Source: Cercophora sp. LCS_1 (lineage: Eukaryota; Ascomycota; Sordariomycetes; Sordariales; Lasiosphaeriaceae). Taken from it: 64,000 bases of DNA. Below, piece by piece: positions 52,281-62,935 of this stretch; position 1 is the first letter of the stretch; every line of letters starts with the position of its first letter. The DNA is taken from assembly GCA_036250225.1 (NCBI GenBank), contig JAPZLL010000033.1:348086-412085 (forward strand). The letters run 5' to 3'. A program made the position numbers and the translations under genes. The notes beneath the pieces are model-generated. The model was not told the DNA's origin, made no database searches, and saw nothing but the letters and a program-made list of their open reading frames with translations.

Positions 52281-55200
52281 ATGATGCCTCCTTCCTTCAG
52301 TAACAGTGCGCGGGCCATGACAAGTCTTTCGGTCCCGATCTCTGTTCTCGCCATTTTATCACTCGTCTTCTACCCAGCGACTACCGCGCAACTCTACTCC
52401 CGTTTCAAACGAATGGGTTCTTTTCTGTATCAAAGCATTGCCCAGCGCTTTCTGCCACCCAACATGTCTACGATTGATGAGCTCTACGAGGATGGCAACG
52501 ATGAGATCACGAGTAATTTCCCCACTAGGAACTCACAATACTGGCCCGAAACCCTCATCCAGCAGCTTGTCCAGAAGCATTCCGTCCTGAGTGCGCTGAA
52601 TGAAGCAGAGGACAAGTACGACCAAGAGCTCGTCGACTACATCCTCCGTGACGCCAAGAGACTGTTTGCCATTGCAGCTGCGACCGAAGCCGACCGCAAG
52701 TGGTTGTTGAATGTGATGAGATTCTTCAAGCAGCACAACTATAAAGACGACGATATATCGGCAGAGGTCGGTGGGAAATGCCTTGTCAAGGAAGCTCTTT
52801 CCGAACTCAACCCGAAGCTTTGGGGTCGAGGGAGGGCGCTTCGGATCTGTGAAACCCAGTGGAAGGTCGTGGTGCCCGTCATCTCAACCGAGAAGGACAA
52901 CTACGACTTCATTGACAAAGCCATTCTTCCCTTCAACAAAATCCGGTCGGTCGACGCTGGCGGTGCATTCAGCGCCGTGTCCGAGGTCAGCATCCGGGAA
53001 GGCCACTTCAAGGATTCGAGCCGCTCTGTAAGTTGTCCCTTGTCTCAGTGACAGCTATCGACACCGGTTGTGAAGTCCTGACTGAGATGCGACAGGTATC
53101 TGAGTGGCCAAAAACCTTCGCTATCAAGCAGATCGTGCCACCCGACTAGGTGGAACGGCAGCGAATCACCAACAGCTGGGCAAACGAAGCCCGGACACTG
53201 AGAAGGATGAACGCTAGCAAAAACGATCATATTCTCCGTTTCATCACCGCCTTCACTCGTTGTGACATCGGTACTGAGAAGTCATACTATCTCGTCTTTG
53301 AATGGGCTGATGGGGGCTCCCTCAACAGTCTCTTCACGCAGAATCCGACCCCGACACTCACCGCCGAGCTCGTGAAACACACTGCCACCCAGCTTCTCGG
53401 CCTGGCTGAGGCGCTGAAGGCGACTCATGACGCGGAGATCAGACACGGCGACATCAAGCCTGACAATATCCTCCACTTTAAGCCTACAGAAGGGAACAAA
53501 ATCATCGGCACGCTCAAAATCGGCGACTGGGGCCTCGCAAAACACCACCCCATCGCCACCATTCTCCGGCTCAAGAACAAACAGCAGACCGACACACGAT
53601 TTGGAACCACTGCATACGAGCCTCCGGAGGTTGAACTCGCCGAGCTCAAGCTCTTAAGTCGTCAATACGATATCTGGTCGATGGGCTGTGTTATCTTGGA
53701 GATCATCGTCTGGCTTGTGTACGGGTACGAGGGTGTGCATAACTTCCGACTCGACGTTCAAGGCCCCCACCGAGAGTCAGTTCCATTTTACATCATCGAA
53801 GAGGTCGTGGTGGGCAAGATCAAGGCTAGGGCCAAGCTGCAAAAGGTCGTTGAGCAATGGCTGGACTTCATGGCCAAGGAGCCTGTTTGTGATGCCGACA
53901 CAGCTCTGGGCGAACTGTTGAACCTGGTCCGGAGGAAACTCCTCATTGTTGAGCTTCCTCCCAACATGGGCCAGACCGTCTACGTCAAGAACTGGGACAC
54001 TCCGAGTGATCAATCGACCGCCTTAGATCCAATGGCTGGAGGAGGCATCAAATTTTCCTTGAAACAAGCCACGGCCGTGGGGGACCAAACCAAAGGGCTA
54101 CAGAAACACCGAGCCACATCAGCCGAGTTGGTTGCGGCTCTGGGGAGAGAAGATGCCGGAATTCTCGACGACTCGGACCGCCCCGATGACTACTGGCTCA
54201 AGCCGACACTTGAGAGACGACCAGTGCCGAGATTCTACAACAGCTTTCCCAAAGCCATTCAAGATGCAACCGGCCATTTGATGCCTGGCTTGCTGCCGCC
54301 GAATGCCGCGATGGTATGTTTGTTCTTCCGTATTTTACCCTCATGACTTTCTAGATTCACCTCACTGCCACCACACCAAGGCAAGCATATCTGGCAACAT
54401 AAACTTTGCAGGTCAATGTAAGCTAGTCGCGCGACCGAGAGCCGGGATGACACGCTGTTAATACGGATGCACAGTATGTGAGTAACCTAATCCAAGGGGT
54501 CGAGTGGACAGCGAGTTAACCACGGCTTGGCACAACCCATACAGAAGGTACGTCTCAACGCGTGACCCTGTCAGTCCGCCGTGGGAGAGAAAACAAGTGT
54601 TCGGCGAAAAGCCATTGACGGTGAGAGATGACGTATTTACTGACAGAGTTACAGCATGTAAGCAGACCCCCAATACACCAATTGTTGTATTTCCTTCACC
54701 CATCACAGCTTACTAAATCGTTGATTCTCTCAGCCGGTAAGATATGACCACTCTCGACTAGGCTAAGTCCATCCATGGCTGACTTGAAACAGAAGGTAAG
54801 CTTCCAACTCGAGACTTGATGTCTTGCGTAGCGCTGATTCAAGTTTAAGCTTGACGGCGAGTGGGAGATACAACCCGATGAGAAGTTTGCCACTGGGGTT
54901 TTATCGACTATCAAGCCAAACCTCGATTTTCGACCACTCAGCCCTCGCGGTTCCCCAAGCAGACTGTGCATCTCATGCAAGAGTCTAGATTTCTTCCGCG
55001 ATTTCGGGTTAAAAGTTGAATACAGTATTGATTACTTGGAGTCACAAAAGGACTTTTGCAAACTTTGTGCACTGTTCCTCGACACTGCCAAAAAACACAA
55101 CAAGACTGGTTCGCGGAAGATTCGGTTCGACAAGGAGCGCTCCTGGTTGAGATTTGACAACGCTGGGCCTCCAGTGCTTTCGATCTGTCGGACTCTCGGT

Positions 55201-56856
55201 ATGCATTTGTCCCCTACCCAAGAGGATGATGACTTAGCACTGACCGTTCCTCAACAAGATTCAAAAGTACGAAACGACATCCACCTCAGGCTTCCCAGAC
55301 TGCCAGTCTCAGGCAGCAAACTTCACTTTGAGCTCATTCGACAATGGCTCAATCTTTGCGACGCGAACCACCCTGGCTGCTCGGGCTCAACGCAGTCTAT
55401 GCCGACGAGGGTTATTGACGTGGGGTCCGAAGATGATGAAGTCGTCCATCTTTGGCAAACGGGGCCGCACGACAAGGAGCAATATGTGGCTCTATCACAC
55501 CCCTGGGGTCACACGCCTCATTTCGTCACAAACGTTGGAAATCTTGCGCAGCACATCGAAGGGATTCAGATTAAGGACTTGCCAGCCACTTTCAAGGACG
55601 CTATCTACACCACCCGGGCTTTGGGGAAACGCTTCTTGTGGATCGACTCGATTTGTATCATCCAGGGTCCAGGCGGCGATTTTCACTCCCAAGCCAAACA
55701 GATGGAGACCGTCTTCAGCTCGGCGTACTGTGTGCTAGCAGCGAGCCGAGCACACAGCCAGGCCGATGGATTCCTTGGGTCGAGGCGGCCAAGGAACTAC
55801 GTGATGCTGAACGAAGCGGATGGTTCCCCATTTTACATCTGCGAATACGTTGACGACTTCAACAAGGACGTGCTAAACGGCCATCTGAACAAGCGGGGAT
55901 GGGTCCTGCAGGAGCATGCGCTGGCCCGCCGCACCGTGTTCTTTGCTGAGGCTCAAACCTACTTTGAGTGTGGTGATGGGGTGCGTTGTGAAACCCTTGG
56001 CAAGATGAGCAAGTGAGTAAAACTATATCTCTAGTCAACCATCCCCGAGACCGCCGTTGCTGACACCCCATTCCACCTCAACAGCAATCTTGCCGCATTC
56101 CTCGGCGACCCCAAGTTCCCACGCATCATCATGACAGCCAGCCGGGGCGAGAGGATCATCCGGCTCCAGGATTTGTACAAGAACTACTCGAGCCTCGATT
56201 TTACCAGAGCCCACGACCGCCCCATCGCTATGGACGGTATCCACTCCCGTCTGCTCAAGGCCTTCGGTGCCAAGGGTGGCTACGGCATGTTTGACCAAGG
56301 AAACCAGAATAGTGGCCTGTTGCGACGAGTTCTCCTCTGGTACCGTCCCGGCGACACCCCCACACTAGAGCGCATCAAGTTTCCCCGGGAGCAGCCTGTC
56401 CCACCGTCGTGGTCTTGGATGGCGTACACCGGAAAGATCGACTTCCTTCGGCTCCAATTCGACGGGATTGAATGGAAGGAGATTTGGTCGCCGTGGTGCA
56501 AGCAACCGGGATTAGCAACGACCGACGCGGGCCCGAGGGGTGATGTAGTGCTCCGGGGACGAGTACGCAGTATCAACGCCAGTTTTTCTCATGCGGGGGA
56601 AGAGGGCGAGCTGCATTTCGACATGCCCTCTGAGCGGGACACAACCAGCATGCAGTGTGTGGTTCTCGGTATTGAACACGACAAGGTGTCTCCTCGGCCA
56701 CTCGCTGAACGCCGTCACTATTTCATCCTTGTGCAGCCTGCCGAGTCTCGGGACTTGATGCAGCCTGGAGGGGGCCCTGTCTACAAACGAGTTGGAGCTG
56801 GGTATCTGCCAGGGCGGTTCATCACACCAGTGGGGGAGGAGGTGCAGATTCGTTGA
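52281..56856 (+). CDS. Protein kinase-HET fusion gene with in-frame TAG and microexon run
   Basis: Major exons: 52281-53027, 53096-54313, 54844-56012 and 56085-56856 (about 1300 residues). An N-terminal hydrophobic segment (LSVPISVLAILSLVFY) could anchor it in a membrane. A fungal-type kinase domain follows: Gly loop VDAGGAFSAV, Lys in FAIKQIV, HGDIKPDNIL, DWG for DFG (KIGDWGLAK), YEPPEVE and DIWSMGC. One TAG (53147-53149) interrupts the frame four codons after the QIV of FAIKQIV. From 54844 the frame enters a HET unit: LCISCKSLDFF, CKLCALF, YVALSHPWG, FLWIDSICIIQG, then NLAAFLGDP and VPPSWSWMAYTG. HET domains trigger incompatibility-type cell death. No Met lies upstream in the HET exon before its conserved CxxC start, so it needs an upstream exon; joining to the kinase keeps the frame. 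Two separate genes remain possible. Confidence 0.72.
54314..54843 (+). other. Run of apparent microexons (6, 3, 3, 3, 3, 3 nt) between kinase and HET exons
   Basis: The segments flanked by AG on the left and a good donor on the right are GTCAAT (54412-54417), TAT (54475-54477), AAG (54545-54547), CAT (54655-54657), CCG (54734-54736) and AAG (54793-54795). Each is preceded by CAG and followed by GTAAGC, GTGAGT, GTACGT, GTAAGC, GTAAGA and GTAAGC respectively. The intervening stretches are 98, 57, 67, 107, 76, 56 and 48 bp, normal fungal intron sizes. All segments are multiples of three and phase 0, so including or skipping any of them keeps the kinase and HET frames joined. Alternatively the whole 530 bp is one intron. 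Confidence 0.6.
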
Positions 56857-58247
56857 GCTGAAGGGCTCCTGGGTTTGAAAGTTGGACGTCTACGAGAGGG
56901 GATGAACATATGGGGTCATATATAGATCAGCCCTAAACACGTAGCATTAGAGGGTCGGCGGTACATAAGGTATGAATGTGACAAAATCCCAGTATTGAAG
57001 CAGTTCAATGTGAAGTTATGGCCGTTCTCGCAGAGGTCAAAGTTTACAGACAATGCCTCGGGCCCTATCTAAAAAGCTGCGTCTCTTGCTTACACGTCCT
57101 GTTTGTAATTTCAACACACCGCGCCCAGACATGGCTTCGGTCCATATCGAAGCTATGAAGACCGACTATTACCACGTTTTGGCCTCTGTCCGTTTCAAGA
57201 TGGCATTAGTTCTGACAGATTAGCGTGTTTAGATTTCAAATATGCACCGAATGAATAATGAAAAATACGGCAATGATTTCGATACCAAAACGCTCGCTTT
57301 GGTGAGCAATTACGGGGCGGCGCCTCGTGGGCGAAGTCCTCCGGAATTTGAAAACCAATACGTACGATACATGCTCTTTGAAGGTTGAGAAACTGTCGCG
57401 CTGATCACGCTTAACAGAGGAATCCCCCAAGACCATCCGGAATAAGGGGGACGGTTTCAACCTATCGCTTGAGAGCCGACACGCTCGCGGAGTATTTGAA
57501 ATTCCAATTTCCTGAATGGACGACAAGGGAGTTCGAAGTCCAGGTATGTTCCGGCAAAACTCATTTTCTCTAGGCGTCGAATGAGACGCTAGCCTAGTGA
57601 TTTGCATAGCTATTGGCGGATGGACGGGAGCGCTGGGTTTTTTGGACCCCACGCGCGCTAACACCGGTAAGTCTTATTTCTTCAACTTGGCTAGGTTCCC
57701 TTCAAATAGTATCAATGGCTGATGCTATACAGAGTCAACTCCAATATCTCGAAGACAAGATCAGATTCGAAGTGCCAGGGTCGAGGCTCGAAAGACTTTC
57801 TATGAACTAGGTTTGACCACCATGGGCTCATGGGCATGGATAGAATAGAACATGAAAGAGCACCTCCACATGACTTTGGAACAGCGTTTACAAGACCCTA
57901 AAATTGACACCATGAATTTCCCTTTCCTTCTTCGGAACTGAGCGGTTGCCGCCTTAGCCTGAGCCAGACTGAGCCAGACTGAGCGAGGGGGGTCACAGTT
58001 CTGGGCTGCCTCGGCTACAGTTGCTACGGGTCTAAAATGGCGGAGGAGTTACGAGGACCCAGTTTTAGGACCTCTACCACCACCTAGCCGCGCTTTCCTT
58101 CACTCCAACTAAAGGGGAAGAAAAAACCTGCAATTTTACCACGTCGATAAATCATGTAACGTATTTGATAAGCGAGCCGATAATACAAGCGAGCCAATAA
58201 TTTTCCACCACCCTACCACAACAATCCTCAATTACACAACCACAACA
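56857..58247. other. Intergenic, degenerate region
   Basis: No intact gene. A plus-strand fragment (about 57415-57545 and 57609-57660) reads like exon pieces (for example LLADGRERWVFWTPRA) separated by a plausible intron (GTATGT..CATAG) but broken by a stop; its family is unknown. Short tandem repeats (TGAGCCAGAC units, about 57960-57985) follow, and base composition becomes AT-richer towards 58240. Confidence 0.4.
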
Positions 58248-60058
58248 CTAGGAAATAACAATAACTGAGTTAGAAACAGATGAATCAGACGATTCTGCAG
58301 CCTCCTTGCAAGTGCGCGCATTATGGCCAGGCTTGCCGCACACACCACAGTACCCCCCTGCACCACCACCATTTTGTTGTGTTTCCTGGGCCAACTGCTC
58401 ACCCACAGCCCTCTGATTCAGCAGATCCTGTGCCTCTTGTACATAAAGTGACCCTCCAACCCGTACACGTGTTGTTTTGGCTCTCCGTCGCTTATTAAGC
58501 CCTTCATTAGCCTTTTGTAGTGCTGAGACCTCTGTACGGAGAAGAGCTACCTTGTGCATCACAGCCATCGTACCTTTAGCTAGCCGATCGACAGCGGTTA
58601 CCATGCCCCACCACCCTTTCGGACACCCCACCCTTTCGGACAGCAAAACTGCCTGCGCCCCATACAAAATCCACCCTCTTCAATTTGACGACTTTCAACC
58701 AATTTTAAATCTATAATAGAAAAAAAATATCAATGTGTAGAGAATTGACCTATCTATTCATACCGACGTTTTTTTACCATCCGGCCTGACCTGGTAGTAA
58801 GTTGAGGGGATCCGGGTGCTACCCCAGCCTCAATAACTGAAGCCATTTCTTCATCGGAAGCAACCTCCTCCTCTGGATTAGAATCCACCATAACAGGCTT
58901 CTTTTTGTTTCCAACTTCTAAAATCAATCTACCAGATGCTAAGACTTCACCTAAACTCATAAACCGCCTATTTGGATTAGGGATAGCTTTTCTTTTCTTC
59001 CCTCTCTTTAGCTGGGCTAGTGTTACGGCCTGCTCCTAACACTACTGGAGTGCCAGGTAAAGACAGATCGTAGTAGCGGACAAAGGCCCAATTGCTACAA
59101 GGTGGTGGGAGCAAGATGGCTGATCGAAGGCTAGCACAACTCTTAGGCAGTACACTATCAAGCAGGTCGCGGATCCAGAGGTCCCAGATGAATAGATCTC
59201 AAGTGTAAGTGTTGCGGCTTGAACAATGTATTGCTAGCGTGAGGAACCAGGAGGTCCCTCACTCCATCGTAGTCGCGATGATGGTATCTATACTACTGGT
59301 CTGGCTAAGTAACTCGTACTTTGCTCTGTTGCTCTGTTGGGGGCTTTAAGCAGATTACAGATTATGGCTCCGCGGTCCTCCCAACGCTCCGTGACGGATT
59401 ACCAATGCCAAGACAGATTACACAGTGTTACCGTACGGTTCGTCCTTGCTTTTGCACACAGTCCCTGCTGCGGGGACACGTCGGTCCGGGCTGGCCACTA
59501 GGGTGACCTGCAGGTCGTCACACTACCATGGCAGGGATAATGATGCCCATTATAAAACCGATCTCGTCGTCGAAATTATACGAATCTTCGTCAAGGATGC
59601 CGCACTTGGCCTTCATATTATGCACAAGCGTAAACTACTTACGAATAATCTTTAGATCTTCGCATTTAGCCCTCTAGTAGTCGTATTTACACGTAAAACG
59701 CGTCTAAAGTTCTGGCTAGCGCTTGATGAAGTTATGAGCCCAGCGTATACCGACAGGGGGCGCGTTGTGTTCGCAGAGCAGTCGGTTGGCCATATCTTCC
59801 ACGTAACAAAGCCGAGGATGGAAGACACGCGCGCAGAGCTCAGTTATATATTGAACAATGGTTTTATCTTTTAAATCCGTGAGCTTATGTGAATTGGCTG
59901 GAATATCGCATCGTGCAGGCTGGCTGGCTAGGCGGCGCCCTAGAGTTTTACGGTCGACTTCGTAGATTTTAGCAGCGGCTCGTACGGTCAGATTCTTGTC
60001 ATTTTAAAGAGCTTGGAGGGCTAAGATTATCTGTACCTCATTTAAAGTAGAGAGCATC
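58248..60058 (-). mobile_element. Degenerate pogo/Fot-type (Tc1-mariner superfamily) DNA transposon relic
   Basis: Read on the minus strand from 60058, the frame begins MLSTLNEVQIILALQAL and continues with an HTH-type region (NLTVRAAAKIYEVDRKTLGRRL). It goes on to a CENP-B/Tc5-like DNA-binding part (EDMANRLLCEHN, VGIRWAHNFIKR) and the start of the DDE domain (KCGILDEDSYNFD). It is broken by several TAG and TAA codons at places where Gln or Trp is expected. The C-terminal part (about 58248-58670) encodes CPKGWWGMVTAV, a RRRAKTTRVRVGGSL stretch and a CCHC knuckle CGVCGKPGHNARTC, as in fungal Fot/pogo transposases. The middle (about 58975-59520) has diverged or been replaced. The stop-codon pattern suggests RIP. 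Exact terminal repeats were not located. Confidence 0.75.
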
Positions 60059-60304
60059 TTGGATGATGGCGGAAACTGTTGTCAAGTGTAAAGGTGTCGT
60101 GTCACGTGGAAAGTGGGTCATTCGCTTGTCTGGGTCACTCGCTTATTATGCACGTTATGGCAAAATCAGTGGTATATTACGTTATATAAGCAATTCCTCG
60201 GAAATTTAGCAATTATGACACAGTTATTTGCTACAGATAAGGAGTATATAATGAAGGCCTAGGAATAGGTGGTGGGTGGGAGGAGGTTAAGCAATTATTA
60301 AGAC

Positions 60305-62935
60305 TTAAATCGCACGTGATTTTAGCAGCCGCACCACCGCCTCGTGGCCGTTCTTGGCGGCCCACCACAGCGGCGTCCGGCCGTACCTATCCTTCGCCTT
60401 GACGTCGGCGCCGTTCTCCACCAGCAGCCACACCACCGCCTCGTGACCGTTCTTGGCGGCCCACCACAGCAGCGTCCGGCCGTACCTATCCTTCGCCTCG
60501 ACGTCGGCGCCGTTCTCCACCAGCAGCCACACCACCGCCTCGTGGCCATTTGCGGCGGCCCACCACAGCGGTGTCCGGCCGGACTCATCCTTCGCCTCGA
60601 CGTCAGCGCCGTTCTCCACCAGCAGCCGCACCACTGCCTCGTGGCCATTTGCGGCGGCCCACCACAGCGGCGTCTGGCCGGACTTATCCTTCGCCTCGAC
60701 GTCAGCGCCGTTCTCCACCAGCAGCCGCACCATCGCCTCGTGGCCGTTTGCAGCGGCCCACCACAGCGGCGTCTGGCCGTACTCATCCTGCGCCTCAACG
60801 TCAGCGCCGTTCTCCACCAGCAGCCGCACTACCGCCTCGTGGCCGTTCTTGGCGGCCCACCACAGCGGCGTCCGGCCGTACCTATCCTTCGCCTTGACGT
60901 CGGCGTCGTTCTCCACCAGCAGCCACACCACCGCCTCGTGGCCGTTCTTGGCGGCCCACCACAGTGGCGTCTGACCGTGCTCCGTATACTTTGCCTCCAT
61001 GCCGGCGCCTTTATCTTTGAAAAGGAGGTCATCCATTATCCCTAGCACCTTCTTATCCACCTTTCTCCAAGGCACGTGCCCAGGTGATGTGTTGTCCACA
61101 CTTCTCAATGCTGCCGCAGCCCCATAGACCTCCATGGCTTTTCGGAAAGTCTTCACAGCCTCTCCAAATCGTTTCATTCCGTTCAGCAGCATTCCCAAAT
61201 TCCACCATCTAGCAGCCTTGTCCAGATGATCCTGGCACCGGCACTCCGGACTGGGACACTGAGGAACCCCTCGACTGCTCACAAAGTACTCGTAGCCTTC
61301 TCCACCTTGCGACTTTCTTCGAGGTTCGTCCCAGTCCCAGACAAGTAGTAAATCGGTGGGAAAGGTCGTTATTGAACGTGACCATTCTGGCAAACGGTCT
61401 GTAAGGGGGGCTGCAATCCTGATAATGGTTGAAAAACCGTCGCCGCACGGCCTGATGATTATCGTCGGCCTTGATGCACCTTCCAGAAGACAGACGATAT
61501 CGCCTTCCTTGATGGCCTTTGCTGAGGCCTGGAAGGCAAACTGAGGGCTTGGTCCCCCTTTCGCATCGGAATGGCCGGGTGCCGTCTTCCAAGTGATTTC
61601 CACGTCCTCTCCGGTAGCGGATACTTCGCCAAGAACGTAGCCCTTGGCTTCAATCACTGCTACCTCCACGACATCGCCTTCCTCGATGGCCTTTGCTGAA
61701 GCTTGTACGGCAGAGGGAGAGCTTTGCTCCCCCACCGCATCGGAATGGCTGGGCGCGGTCTTCCCAGTACTCTCCACATGCTCTCTGTCATCCCGAGTGG
61801 CGTCTTCTCTGGCGGAGGATACTTGGCTAAGAACGTTGCCATTGGCTCCCATCACTGATACCTCCTTGGCGTCCCATGTGCGGACGGATACCGGATTGGA
61901 GAGGCTGAAGTTAACAAGCTCCCGAAAGAGGTCTTTCCACGAAAAATGGTAGTCGGCTTTAATCCCGGGATCATTGGAGCTCATGCCAAGCAAGGCGTAA
62001 ACCTTGTCGAGAGGGTTGGTCGCCTTGCGAGTGTGGTACATGTCTACTAGCTCACCTAGAGGGCGGATGTTTAAGGAAAACTTGGCCGGCCGACTAGTGT
62101 CGTCTTTGTCATGCCACCGCCGCCGGAAGACTGCGCCTTGTATGAGGTAGGCTATCGGAGGGATTAGGGCCTGCAGGTCTGGATGCGTTTCGAACGGCTT
62201 GAGTACGCTTAAGCCTCTGCAGAACGCATATCCGTCGATTTCTGTAGAACCGGACTTGATCAGGATATGTCGAGCTGCAGCAACTTCTTGAACGACCTGT
62301 ATCAACTTTGTTAATAGCGACTTTTGCCATATTGTTGACCGTCTACCGCTTACCCACATGCGCTGGAACCATTCCCGTCGAAGCAGAGTGAGGATCATTT
62401 GGTCCATCTTGGAATCCACGCGCTGCTCTTCAGCAGCAGCACGAATTGCTTCGAGCGCTTGATCTCCGTTGTCCGCTTGATCTCCGTCGACCGCTGGGTC
62501 GCCTTCGTCCGGTGCGACCCCCTTCGGTGCGGCCTTCTCCGGTGGGTCCACAAGCCACACAATTACTCGACTTGCTTTGGCATAGATCTTTGCCATAGAC
62601 TGAACCTGCTGTCCCTTTTCGTCCTTGACGTGTTGGTTGATGCAAATAGCATCTGCCCATAGGACCCTTTCCACAAAGCAATGTCGAAGATGTGACAGCG
62701 CTGCGTGGAGGTTTGCCGTGACATATAGCTCGCCGCCGTCCACATAGACAGGTTTTTTGTTGTCCTCAGATCCCCACACATACGACAGGGCCTCGTACGG
62801 ATGGGTGCTTCCTGAGTCCAACATGGAGAAGGTAATGAGCTGACATTCTATGCGGGAATTCCTGTCTGAATTTGGCAGAAGTCGGAGCAGCCGTACACTT
62901 CCCGTTGGCAGAGAGGTGTACGTGAAGGGAGCCAT
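60305..62935 (-). CDS. HET-domain protein with C-terminal ankyrin repeats
   Basis: Two exons are inferred (62354-62935 and 60305-62296; 57-bp intron, GTAAGC..ACAG, which restores the FQRMW-VVQEVAAARHI junction), giving 857 residues. The start at 62935 (MAPFTYTSLPTGSVRLLRLLP) is the usual opening of HET proteins. HET motifs are YEALSYVWG, ILW-like VLWADAICINQ, and the SKASRVIVWL-like block. A middle region ends QASAKAIKEGDIVCLLEGASRPTIIIRP, then a Trp/Leu-rich helical part. The C-terminus has seven 33-residue ankyrin units that are almost identical (TPLWWAAKNGHEAVVRLL type); the last is truncated by the stop. HET proteins cause cell death on non-self recognition, and repeat arrays under concerted evolution usually form the recognition part. 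The region around 61495-61870 contains a duplicated segment. Confidence 0.88.
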   Translation of the reverse strand: MAPFTYTSLPTGSVRLLRLLPNSDRNSRIECQLITFSMLDSGSTHPYEALSYVWGSEDNKKPVYVDGGELYVTANLHAALSHLRHCFVERVLWADAICINQHVKDEKGQQVQSMAKIYAKASRVIVWLVDPPEKAAPKGVAPDEGDPAVDGDQADNGDQALEAIRAAAEEQRVDSKMDQMILTLLRREWFQRMWVSGRRSTIWQKSLLTKLIQVVQEVAAARHILIKSGSTEIDGYAFCRGLSVLKPFETHPDLQALIPPIAYLIQGAVFRRRWHDKDDTSRPAKFSLNIRPLGELVDMYHTRKATNPLDKVYALLGMSSNDPGIKADYHFSWKDLFRELVNFSLSNPVSVRTWDAKEVSVMGANGNVLSQVSSAREDATRDDREHVESTGKTAPSHSDAVGEQSSPSAVQASAKAIEEGDVVEVAVIEAKGYVLGEVSATGEDVEITWKTAPGHSDAKGGPSPQFAFQASAKAIKEGDIVCLLEGASRPTIIIRPCGDGFSTIIRIAAPLTDRLPEWSRSITTFPTDLLLVWDWDEPRRKSQGGEGYEYFVSSRGVPQCPSPECRCQDHLDKAARWWNLGMLLNGMKRFGEAVKTFRKAMEVYGAAAALRSVDNTSPGHVPWRKVDKKVLGIMDDLLFKDKGAGMEAKYTEHGQTPLWWAAKNGHEAVVWLLVENDADVKAKDRYGRTPLWWAAKNGHEAVVRLLVENGADVEAQDEYGQTPLWWAAANGHEAMVRLLVENGADVEAKDKSGQTPLWWAAANGHEAVVRLLVENGADVEAKDESGRTPLWWAAANGHEAVVWLLVENGADVEAKDRYGRTLLWWAAKNGHEAVVWLLVENGADVKAKDRYGRTPLWWAAKNGHEAVVRLLKSRAI
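60310..60985 (-). repeat. Seven 99-bp ankyrin-coding repeats, near identical
   Basis: Consecutive units differ mainly at a few codons: Lys/Ala at position 9 (AAKNG or AAANG), Arg/Trp before LL, and the last residues of each unit (KDRY, QDEY, KDKS, KDES). High nucleotide identity between units points to recent expansion or gene conversion. Confidence 0.9.
61495..61870 (-). repeat. Tandem duplication of about 180 bp inside the HET-ankyrin gene
   Basis: Two adjacent copies (about 61495-61672 and 61672-61870) each encode a segment of the form QASAKAI-EEGD preceded by KTAPSHSDA or KTAPGHSDA. The copies have diverged but keep the frame. In other HET proteins this segment, as I recall it, occurs once. 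Confidence 0.7.

Noticed and set aside
60344..61045. Regular repeats resembling a CRISPR array or a plus-strand repeat protein
   Set aside because: The 99-bp periodicity is the ankyrin unit on the minus strand; there are no spacers, and the plus-strand frame is a shadow.
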